In this document: positions 8,161 to 16,310 of the stretch, one piece after another
Layout of the letters: each line of letters begins with the position of its first letter
How positions within the stretch are numbered: position 1 is the first letter of the stretch
NCBI GenBank assembly: GCA_028823105.1
Contig: JAPKCC010000009.1
Coordinates: 1-51,299, forward strand
DNA from: Phycisphaerales bacterium
GTDB lineage: Bacteria; Planctomycetota; Phycisphaerae; Phycisphaerales; SM1A02
DNA length: 51,299 nucleotides
Direction: 5' to 3'
Program-made: the position numbers and the translations under genes
The notes under the pieces: model-generated
The model's database searches: none
What the model saw: only the letters and a program-made list of their open reading frames with translations
What the model was told of the DNA's origin: nothing

Positions 8161-10416
8161 TCAGTTCGACTTCCCGGCATCCCGCCGTCGCCGCTCACGA
8201 GAGAGTGAATTCTTCAATCGAACCGCGTTGCCGATGACGGAGATATCGCTGCAGGCCATCGCCCCGGCGGCGATCAATGGCCCCGAGGTTCCCAGCAAAC
8301 CGAATGCGGCGGCCGGAATCGCGACGCTGTTGTACACGAAGGCCAGGAAGAGGTTCTGTCGGATCGTGGTCAAGGTCCTCCGGGCCAGATGGATCGCATC
8401 TGGTACGGCTTCCACGCGATCGGGAGGAACCACCACGTTGGCGGCTTCGATGGCGGTACCCGTGCCGCCAGCCATGGCGATGCCCAGGTCGGCTCGGGCC
8501 AGCGCGGCGGCATCGTTGATTCCGTCTCCCACCATCGCGGTGTTCGGCCCGGCCGCCTCGATGGCCTTCAACTTCGACTCGGGAGTCGCCTCGGAGGTGA
8601 TCTCGTGCGGTTGAAGGCCTAGTTTCTCGGCGATTCGCTCGGCGGAAGCTTGACGATCCCCGGTCAGCATCCCGACTTCAAGGCCCATGGAGCGAAGCCT
8701 CGCAATGGCTCGCGCGGCGTCCGGACGGGGCTCGTCATCGATCAGGAGCCTGGCCACGAGTTCACCGTCGATCTCGATCCGGCAACTGGCATCGGGATCA
8801 CGACCGACTCGGACCGCTCGCCCCTCGACAGTCGCCGTGACGCCCTCCCCGGGAATCGCGGCGAATTCCGTGGCCCGGGGCGGAATGATGCCACGTTGTT
8901 CCGCCGCCATCGCGATCGCCCTCCCGATGGGATGTTCGCTTCCCGCCTCCGCCGCGGCAACGGTGCGAAGAACAGATGCCTCGTCGAACGCGTCGTTCAC
9001 GATTTCGATCGCGACCACTCTGGGCCGTCCGAGGGTGAGCGTCCCGGTCTTGTCGAAAATCACCCGCGACAACCGTCCCGAAGCCTCGAGACTGGCGGCA
9101 TCCTTGACCAGAATGCCACGACGGCTTGCTTCGCCGGCCCCGACCATCACCGCCATCGGGGTCGCCAGGCCGAGGGCGCAAGGGCACGAGATGATCAGGA
9201 CGGTGACTGTGCTCACCACGCCGGTACTCCAGTCACCCATCAGCAGGCCCCAGCAGAGCAGCGTGGCCACCGCGATCGAGAGCACGGCAGGAACGAAGAT
9301 CGAGGAGACCCGATCGGCGAGGCGCTGGATCGGCGCTTGACTGGATTGCGCCTGCTGTACCAGTTCGGCGATTCGAACCACCGTGGTGTTGCGGCCGTCA
9401 ACGATGGCTTCGAGAACGAGCCGGCCGGTGCCGTTCAACGTCCCTGCCACCACTGGATCGCCGGGCGACCGATCCACGGGAATCGGTTCGCCGGTCACCA
9501 GTGACTCATCGAGTTCACTTCGACCTTCGACAATGAACGCATCGACGGGGATCCGGCCTCCCGGTCGTACCTGCAGACGGTCGCCGACTTCGAGATCCCG
9601 ACTCCGAACTTCGGTGATCAGGTCATTCGAGTCGAGCCGTTCGGCGACATCGGGTTGGAGCTCGAGCAATTCCCGCACCGCGGTACCCGCGTGAGCTGAC
9701 GCCTTGGCCTCGAGGAAGTGACCGAGGCTGATGATGCCGAGGAGGGCGGCGGATTCTGCGAAGTACAGTGGCAGCGGCATCCAGGCTTCGGGGTTGACCA
9801 GCACCCGCTGGGCGACGAAGACCACCAAGCTCCATACGAACGCGGTGGTCGCACCGATCGCGATCAGTGTGTCCATGTTCGTGCCGCCTCGTCTGGCCGC
9901 GGTCCAGGCGGAGGCATAAAAACCACCACCCGCGAATCCCAGAACGATCGAGGCTCCGAGAAGCATGACCCACGGCACCCAGGATTCACCGTGGGCACCA
10001 AGTGTCCAGTGCATCACTTCCAGAGGAATCCAGATACCCAATCCGATCATCGCCCGGCGTCGCCACATGCCGACGGTCCGCGACTGCGCCAGTTCCATTC
10101 GAGAGCGGGTCTCCGCCAGATCGATTCCCGGTGGCAGATGTTCGCCGTCGAACCCCTGTCGCTTGATCGCGTCGAGAATCGGGAGCGATCCGGCTTCACC
10201 CTGGATCACCGCGAGTCCGGTGGTAAAACTCACCGTCGCCTCCCGAACCTGAGGCAGTTGGAGCAATGCCTTCTGAAGATCGGTGGCACATCCGGTGCAG
10301 TGCATTCCCTCGATTCGATATCGGGAGGGCCCCTCGGCCTCTTGGGCGGGCCCGTTTGCCACGGGTATGGCCGGTTGATGATGGGAATGTGGGGTTGGGT
10401 CGAGTTCGTCAGCCAT
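8161..10416 (-). CDS. copA: Heavy-metal (copper-type) translocating P1B ATPase
   Basis: HMA motif GMHCTGCATDL, SCPCALGLATP, DKTGTLTLGRP, HP motif SEHPIGRA, MVGDGINDAAALARADLGIAM. Confidence 0.94.
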   Translation of the reverse strand: MADELDPTPHSHHQPAIPVANGPAQEAEGPSRYRIEGMHCTGCATDLQKALLQLPQVREATVSFTTGLAVIQGEAGSLPILDAIKRQGFDGEHLPPGIDLAETRSRMELAQSRTVGMWRRRAMIGLGIWIPLEVMHWTLGAHGESWVPWVMLLGASIVLGFAGGGFYASAWTAARRGGTNMDTLIAIGATTAFVWSLVVFVAQRVLVNPEAWMPLPLYFAESAALLGIISLGHFLEAKASAHAGTAVRELLELQPDVAERLDSNDLITEVRSRDLEVGDRLQVRPGGRIPVDAFIVEGRSELDESLVTGEPIPVDRSPGDPVVAGTLNGTGRLVLEAIVDGRNTTVVRIAELVQQAQSSQAPIQRLADRVSSIFVPAVLSIAVATLLCWGLLMGDWSTGVVSTVTVLIISCPCALGLATPMAVMVGAGEASRRGILVKDAASLEASGRLSRVIFDKTGTLTLGRPRVVAIEIVNDAFDEASVLRTVAAAEAGSEHPIGRAIAMAAEQRGIIPPRATEFAAIPGEGVTATVEGRAVRVGRDPDASCRIEIDGELVARLLIDDEPRPDAARAIARLRSMGLEVGMLTGDRQASAERIAEKLGLQPHEITSEATPESKLKAIEAAGPNTAMVGDGINDAAALARADLGIAMAGGTGTAIEAANVVVPPDRVEAVPDAIHLARRTLTTIRQNLFLAFVYNSVAIPAAAFGLLGTSGPLIAAGAMACSDISVIGNAVRLKNSLSRERRRRDAGKSN

Positions 10417-10599
10417 GTCCGCATGCTAGGGAAAGAAGGCCGCTTCCGACCTCTTGGTTGGGGAATCCAGGGTCCGGGAGCCGATGTAGCGACTACCAAC
10501 CTCAGCGATTGCCGCCAGTTCCGGCGTCATTGCCTTGCCTTCGCGCCTGAGTCGCGGATATTCTTCACAACCCTCTTTGCATCAGGTCTCCGCCGACTT

Positions 10600-10935
10600 A
10601 TGAACCACCCCGCCTTCGAACGACGAGAATCGACCCCCATTTCCGCGCTGGCCGCGGTGCTGGCGGCGGCGATCGTCCTTTCGGTCGGGGGTGCCACGGG
10701 AAGTCTGGGTGGGTTCGCGCCTGCCGCGGTCGGGGCCGTCTTGATCGGCGGAATCGGGTGTGTCGCTGCGAACGCGGCCAACCCGCTCGCCGACGGGCGA
10801 ACCGCACCACGCATCCGACCGGTGACCAGTGCAGGTTCGAGTGATCACGAAGCGCACCCCGCAGTGTCGATTCTGCGAATGTCCGGTCCGTCGGGACCGG
10901 CCTCGGCGGATCTCCCGCCCCCTACGGTCGCCTGA
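10600..10935 (+). CDS. Hypothetical small membrane protein
   Basis: ATG 10600 to TGA 10935; MNHPAFERRESTPISALAAVLAAAIVLSVGGATGSLGGFAPAAVGAVLIGGIGCVAANAANPL has one or two hydrophobic stretches. No recognised family. Confidence 0.4.
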   Translation: MNHPAFERRESTPISALAAVLAAAIVLSVGGATGSLGGFAPAAVGAVLIGGIGCVAANAANPLADGRTAPRIRPVTSAGSSDHEAHPAVSILRMSGPSGPASADLPPPTVA

Positions 10936-11099
10936 CGATTCGGCGTCGGACTCGCTCCAAACGCCATCGAATCGACTCGCTTCGACCAGGACCCGTATTT
11001 TAGATTCAGATTCACCCACGTCTCGCGGCACACCCGTGAGTTCGTGCTCCGATCCCCCGCCGACCAACGTGGTGGATCGTTTCCCGAAAGGATTCCGCC

Positions 11100-14000
11100 A
11101 TGGGCGTTCCGTTCTTCGGCTGGGCTGCCAAAAGGCTCTTCGGTACTCGTAATCAGCGACAGGTCAGCCGTTACCTCGAGAAGGTCAATAGAGTCAATGC
11201 GTTCGAAGATAAGATGCGGGCGCTCACGGATGTGGAACTTCGAGCCAAGACGGGAGAATTCCGGACGCGGATCGTGGAAGGTGGAGAAGTCGCCTACGAA
11301 CTGATTCCTGAGATCTTCGCGGTCGCCCGTGAGGCGATGGATCGGGCAGTGGGGATTCGAAACATCTTTAATCCCGACGCCGGATTCGACCCCGCGACGC
11401 TCCCTGACGACGCTCGGCGACTCTTCGATGAAGTCAAGGCGGTGATCGACCAGACCGACCCGAGGCCTCCGGAAGGGGATCTGCTCGGCTGCGAGGAAAC
11501 AGTGCCTTCCTGGCAGTTCGTCGACATTCCGACTCCGCTCTACGACGCGGTGCGGGTCCTCTTTCCCGAGAGCAAGCCGCCCTTCCGCGCCCGTCCGTTT
11601 GACGTGCAGTTGATCGGTGGCACCGTCTTGAGCGAAGGTCGGATCGCCGAGATGAAGACGGGCGAAGGCAAGACGATCGTCGCCCCGCTCGCGTGCTATC
11701 TGGCCTGCGTCGAGAACAAGCAGGTCCATGTGGTGACGGTCAACGACTACCTGGTGCAGAGAGACCGTAACTGGACGTTCCCGTTTTTCCACGCCCTTGG
11801 CCTCACGGTCGGCGCCATCCATCCGTTCCACATGCAGTCGGGAGATCTGAAGAAGTCCATGTACGACTGCGACGTCGTCTACGGGACCACCGCCGAATTT
11901 GGCTTCGACTACCTCCGGGACAACATGAAGCTCCGCGCCGAGGATCAGGTGCAGAAGCGTCGGCAGTTCGCGGTGGTCGATGAGGTCGATTCGATTCTGA
12001 TTGACGAGGCGCGGACGCCGCTCATCATCTCCGGTCCCGCCCACTCGGTACGCCCCCGGTACGAGTTAGCCGATGGCCTGGCGAGGCACCTTGTCGAAAG
12101 TCAGAAGGAGTGGGCGGTCGCGGACGAAAAAGTCCAGTCGTGCGAAGTGCGGGTCTCCGGGCTTGAGGGTGATATCCGCAACGCACGCGACAAATCGGCG
12201 CTACCGCGCATGAAATCCGAAATCGAGGAAGCTCGGGCGGAACTGCCGCGACTGGAGGCGACGCGCGACAGATTCGTGCAGTTCTTCGAAGTTGAACTCG
12301 ACAAGAAGCAGGCGTCGTTGACGCATGAGGGGATCACCGAAGCCCAGCGGAAGGCGGGCGTCGGCTCCTTCTACGTCGGCGAGAACATCGACCTCCCCCA
12401 CCTGCTCGAGCAGGCGCTGCGGGCCCACGTGGTCTACATCGGCGATCGCGATTACGTGGTCTCCCCGGATGAGAAGGGCGAGTTGGAAGTGGTGATCGTC
12501 GACCAGAACACCGGCCGAAAGATGGTCGGGCGCCAATGGTCGGACGGGCTGCATCAGGCGGTCGAAGCGAAGGAAGGGGCTCCGATCAAGGACGAGACCC
12601 AGACCATGGCGACCATCACCATCCAGAACTTCTTCAAGATGTACGAGCGTCTTTCGGGCATGACCGGAACCGCGGACACCGAGGCCACAGAGTTCCACGA
12701 GATCTATCGTCTCGACGTGGTATCGATTCCGACCAATGTTCCCGTGGAGCGAAACGATGGGAACGACCTGGTGTATCTCAACGAGCGGGACAAGTGGGAT
12801 GCGATTGTCGAGGAGGTCCGCCGTTCCCACGAGGTCGGAATGCCGGTATTGGTCGGTACGACCAGTGTCGAGCGCAGCGAGATGCTCAGCCGCATGCTCA
12901 CCAAGGCCCATCGAATCCCCCACGAGGTGCTCAACGCGAAGCAGCATGAACGAGAAGCGGACATCATTCTCGGCGCGGGCGGCCTCGGGGCCGTGATGAT
13001 CGCGACCAACATGGCGGGTCGCGGTACCGACATCAAACTCGCGAAGATCACCCGTGCCGAACTCATTGATCATTGGAAGCGTGCGGGCATCTGTCCGAAA
13101 GAAGCGAACATCGAGATGCAGGACGAGCAGGTGATCGATCTCTGCTGGTTGCATCTCGCCCAGCGAAGCCTCGGTGTCTCGAAGAAGGACGCGGAGTCGA
13201 TGGATCCCGCGGATGCTCGTCGACGGCTGATGGTCGCCTGGGCGGTGGAACTCGCGTGGCAGGACGAAGTGAAAGCCGCCGGGATGTCGGTCGAGATGCT
13301 CGAAGAAGTGCTTGATTCGTCGGGAACCTGCCGACTTCACCGGCTCGGCTTCCACGACTCGGTGGAGTCGATGGGCGGTCTCCACATCATCGGAACCGAA
13401 CGTCACGAGAGCCGGCGGATCGACAATCAGCTCCGAGGTCGGGCCGGACGTCAGGGCGACAACGGCAGTAGTCGGTTCTTCCTCAGTCTCGAAGATGACC
13501 TGATGAAGATGTTCGCCGGTAAGAAGACGCTCTACATCCTCTCGAAGCTCGGCATGAAGGACGGGGACGCGATCGAACATCCGATGCTCTCCCGCTCCGT
13601 CGAGAACGCACAGCGAAAGGTCGAGGAGCGGAACTTTACGATTCGGAAGAACATCCTCGAGTACGACGAGCCTATGGAGCATCAGCGTCAGGCCTTCTAC
13701 TCGATTCGGCAGCCGGTCCTCGAGCATAAGGAGATCAAGGCGCGGATCTTCGAGTACGTCGAAGAATCAGCCCACGACGAGGCCGAACGTCTTCTGTCGA
13801 AGAGCTACCGAGCCCGGTGCATCAGCGAGTGGATTCATGAGCACCTCGGATTCATGGTCGACGCCGAGCGGATCCGCAAGAAGGATCGGGAGGATCTTCA
13901 CGCCTTGATCCGCGCCGACTATCTTGAAGAGGGCAGCGAAGTCGTCGCTAACACTTGCAATGAGTATCTGGCCGACGATCTCGACTCATCCGAGTGGGAC

Positions 14001-15260
14001 GTCGAAGGCTTCGCCCGGTGGGCGAAGACGGAATACGACGCGGAAATCGACCCCGAATGGCTTCGGGGCGCAGCGCGTCGTGAGGTCATCCACAAGGTCG
14101 AAGAGGCGCAGAGCCGCAAGATCGAGGCCTTCGACTTGTCGCCGTTGGACACTTATCTGGTGAACGACTACGGCGCCCGCGAACTGGTCAAATGGGCGAA
14201 CAGCAAATTCGATACCGAATTCGAGCCGGAGATCGTGTCCGGATTCTCGACATCGGGGGAAACGGCCGAGCGGCTTCTGGAAGCCGCCCGCGAGGCATAT
14301 CGTCGAAGAGAGATCGAGTACCCAATTGAGTATGCAGTGGACATGACCACCGCGAGCATGCCTTCGGATCCCCGCGGTGCGCTGGGGCAGTTCTGCACTT
14401 GGGCCAAGTCACGATACGAACTCAACTGGTCCGCTTCGGCGCTTCCGTCGACGGATCCGAAGGAGCTCCAACGCCTGCTCATCGAGCAGGCGCACAAGTG
14501 GGATGACGCTCGGATCGCCGAGCGGGCCGGCGAAGCCGTGAAGTCCGCGGGCAACGACGTCGAAGCTCTTGACGAGTGGTTCCAGCGGGAGTGTCTGATC
14601 CAGCTGACCGATGATGAGAAGGCGGATGCGGTTCGCGACGGCCTCGAGGTCTTTGCGAATCGGCGAATCAGCGAATTACTTCGGACCGAGCTCAGTCAGT
14701 TTGAACGCTGGGTCATGCTCCAGATTCTCGATTCGACCTGGAAGGACCATTTGCATTCGATGGACCAGATCAAGGACGCCATCGGATTCCGGGCCTTCAG
14801 CCAGAAGGACCCGCGAATCGAATTCAAACGGGAGTCGGCCCGACTCTTCGACGAGATGAAGGAGCAGGTCCGGGATCGACTCACGGATCTGGTGTTCAAG
14901 GGGCGTCTGCAGGCCCAGCCCCAGAAGCCCGCTGCTCCGGCATCGACGGCCGCCGTCCAGAAGACCGAGGCGGCTCGCCCGTCAGTGTCCGCAGCGGCGG
15001 CGATGATGGCGGAAGCGGCCGAGGAGGCGGATGCCGGGACCGAGGCGCAACGCCGCGACCTCGAGATCGCCGAGCGAGCCGGGGCGTCGCCGTCGGACAC
15101 CGGCGGGTCGAGGGTCAGCACGGCGACCAAGCCCAAGGCGGTCCCGGCCATCGGTCGAAACGAGATGGTCGGCGTGATTAATCCGGAGACTGGCAAACGT
15201 GAACAGATGAAATGGAAGAAAGCCGAGCCACTGGTTAAGAAGGGGTGGAAACTGAGCTGA
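11100..15260 (+). CDS. secA: Protein translocase subunit SecA (long form, 1386 aa)
   Basis: EMKTGEGKT, VVDEVDSILIDEARTPLIISGPA, MAGRGTDIKL, GGLHIIGTERHESRRIDNQLRGRAGRQGD, LDSTWKDHLHSMDQIKDAIGFRAFSQKDP. Confidence 0.97.
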   Translation: MGVPFFGWAAKRLFGTRNQRQVSRYLEKVNRVNAFEDKMRALTDVELRAKTGEFRTRIVEGGEVAYELIPEIFAVAREAMDRAVGIRNIFNPDAGFDPATLPDDARRLFDEVKAVIDQTDPRPPEGDLLGCEETVPSWQFVDIPTPLYDAVRVLFPESKPPFRARPFDVQLIGGTVLSEGRIAEMKTGEGKTIVAPLACYLACVENKQVHVVTVNDYLVQRDRNWTFPFFHALGLTVGAIHPFHMQSGDLKKSMYDCDVVYGTTAEFGFDYLRDNMKLRAEDQVQKRRQFAVVDEVDSILIDEARTPLIISGPAHSVRPRYELADGLARHLVESQKEWAVADEKVQSCEVRVSGLEGDIRNARDKSALPRMKSEIEEARAELPRLEATRDRFVQFFEVELDKKQASLTHEGITEAQRKAGVGSFYVGENIDLPHLLEQALRAHVVYIGDRDYVVSPDEKGELEVVIVDQNTGRKMVGRQWSDGLHQAVEAKEGAPIKDETQTMATITIQNFFKMYERLSGMTGTADTEATEFHEIYRLDVVSIPTNVPVERNDGNDLVYLNERDKWDAIVEEVRRSHEVGMPVLVGTTSVERSEMLSRMLTKAHRIPHEVLNAKQHEREADIILGAGGLGAVMIATNMAGRGTDIKLAKITRAELIDHWKRAGICPKEANIEMQDEQVIDLCWLHLAQRSLGVSKKDAESMDPADARRRLMVAWAVELAWQDEVKAAGMSVEMLEEVLDSSGTCRLHRLGFHDSVESMGGLHIIGTERHESRRIDNQLRGRAGRQGDNGSSRFFLSLEDDLMKMFAGKKTLYILSKLGMKDGDAIEHPMLSRSVENAQRKVEERNFTIRKNILEYDEPMEHQRQAFYSIRQPVLEHKEIKARIFEYVEESAHDEAERLLSKSYRARCISEWIHEHLGFMVDAERIRKKDREDLHALIRADYLEEGSEVVANTCNEYLADDLDSSEWDVEGFARWAKTEYDAEIDPEWLRGAARREVIHKVEEAQSRKIEAFDLSPLDTYLVNDYGARELVKWANSKFDTEFEPEIVSGFSTSGETAERLLEAAREAYRRREIEYPIEYAVDMTTASMPSDPRGALGQFCTWAKSRYELNWSASALPSTDPKELQRLLIEQAHKWDDARIAERAGEAVKSAGNDVEALDEWFQRECLIQLTDDEKADAVRDGLEVFANRRISELLRTELSQFERWVMLQILDSTWKDHLHSMDQIKDAIGFRAFSQKDPRIEFKRESARLFDEMKEQVRDRLTDLVFKGRLQAQPQKPAAPASTAAVQKTEAARPSVSAAAAMMAEAAEEADAGTEAQRRDLEIAERAGASPSDTGGSRVSTATKPKAVPAIGRNEMVGVINPETGKREQMKWKKAEPLVKKGWKLS

Positions 15261-15335
15261 CCTGGATCGGGTGGATGGTCATCTTCCGGAGGCTCGGCGA
15301 CTTGAAGACGGAGCGGGAATGGTTACACTCTCCCC

Positions 15336-15408
<73 letters not shown>

Positions 15409-15480
15409 TTAGAAGCGGGGTTTTCTATCCCTCGAGTCAGGCCCAGACTCCTCGCGAGTGAAATGGCTTGGACAACGTCG

Positions 15481-15519
15481 AAAAAGAGCGCCCCTCGGCA
15501 TCTGCAGGATGCCGAGGGG
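15481..15519 (-). terminator. Hairpin terminator for the minus-strand ORF at 15546
   Basis: 11-bp perfect stem cccctcggcat-ctgcagg-atgccgagggg (15491-15519); on the minus strand followed five bases later by TTTTT (15485-15481). Confidence 0.65.
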
Positions 15520-15545
15520 TGTGTTCATAGGAAGCCATCCGCGGT

Positions 15546-15788
15546 TCAGCGGATCTCCCCCACGTCGTCCTCGCCGTACTCCCAGGCCAGTTCCTCTCGA
15601 AGCCAATCGAGCAGGTCATTTCCGTCGACGGGTTGGCCCGGGTCACATTCGGCTCGGTAACTCGCGGCGGCTTCATAGGCGCGGACGACCAAGGCATCGA
15701 TCTCTTCATCTGTCGCGTGCTGCTCGACGTGAAGCACCAGCGTGGTGTCCGCCCAGCCGAACTCGATCTGAATCTTCCGTCGTTGCAT
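15546..15788 (-). CDS. Hypothetical protein, 80 aa, acidic
   Basis: MQRRKIQIEFGWADTTLVLHVEQHATDEEIDALVVRAYEAAASYRAECDPGQPVDGNDLLDWLREELAWEYGEDDVGEIR; terminator hairpin downstream. Confidence 0.65.
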   Translation of the reverse strand: MQRRKIQIEFGWADTTLVLHVEQHATDEEIDALVVRAYEAAASYRAECDPGQPVDGNDLLDWLREELAWEYGEDDVGEIR

Positions 15789-15967
15789 CTATTAAGGAGG
15801 ACCTCCGAGCCGTGCACGTATCCGAGTACGTACCCGGCGGTCGATCGTACCGAAACATGTAAAAAAGCCCGCCAAGGGTGTCACGTCGGCTTGATCGGGC
15901 CCTACGGGATGCTGAATCCAAGGAACACCGCGGATGCCATTCCCACCCGATTAAGGAAGACCACACC

Positions 15968-16075
15968 ATGCTCCTCGACGACCTCACCATCGTGCTCTTC
16001 ACCTCCTGCTGCATTGCGATCTGTCTCGGCGGCTTCCAGATACTGGATCGACGTGGGGCATTCCAATCCCATTGA
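15968..16075 (+). CDS. Candidate 35-aa single-pass membrane miniprotein
   Basis: ATG preceded by ttaaggaagaccacacc (SD-like); MLLDDLTIVLFTSCCIAICLGGFQILDRRGAFQSH; hydrophobic helix; short hairpin plus TTTTT immediately after the stop. Confidence 0.5.
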   Translation: MLLDDLTIVLFTSCCIAICLGGFQILDRRGAFQSH

Positions 16076-16085
16076 AGGGGTTTTT
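16064..16085 (+). terminator. Possible short intrinsic terminator after the 35-aa ORF
   Basis: aatccc-attgaa-ggggtt followed by tttt; stem only about 6 bp, including a U-G pair. Confidence 0.35.
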
Positions 16086-16092
16086 AGGGGGT

Positions 16093-16192
16093 ACCTGAGC
16101 CTCGGAATCAGGTTCAAGGGACATGACAGAGAGACGCCCCATGCATTGTTGGGGCGATCCGGCACGGCGTGGCCATCCGGCCGCGTCGTGCC
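16093..16192 (+). other. Cluster of three consecutive hairpins upstream of the FlgI-like gene
   Basis: acctga/tcaggt (16093-16113), cgcccca/tggggcg (16135-16156), ggcacggcgtggcc-atcc-ggccgcgtcgtgcc (16161-16192; 14 bp allowing G-U). Confidence 0.5.
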
Positions 16193-16310
16193 ATTGTCGG
16201 AGAAGGGAAGGTTCCTGACGTTCCTGACTGCTAGAATGCGATCTCGTTGGATACTCGAGAAAACTTGTCTCGAGGCCGAACCGACCTCGCCGTGATCTGG
16301 ATCCGAAACC

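Noticed and set aside
9718-10935. 405-aa plus-strand ORF
   Set aside because: The first ~700 bp are antisense to copA; only the last 112 codons (from ATG 10600) look plausible and are kept as a separate low-confidence CDS.
10845-12044. 399-aa minus-strand ORF overlapping the secA start
   Set aside because: Mostly antisense to secA coding sequence.
12201-13727. 508-aa minus-strand ORF inside secA
   Set aside because: Antisense to secA; no family motif.
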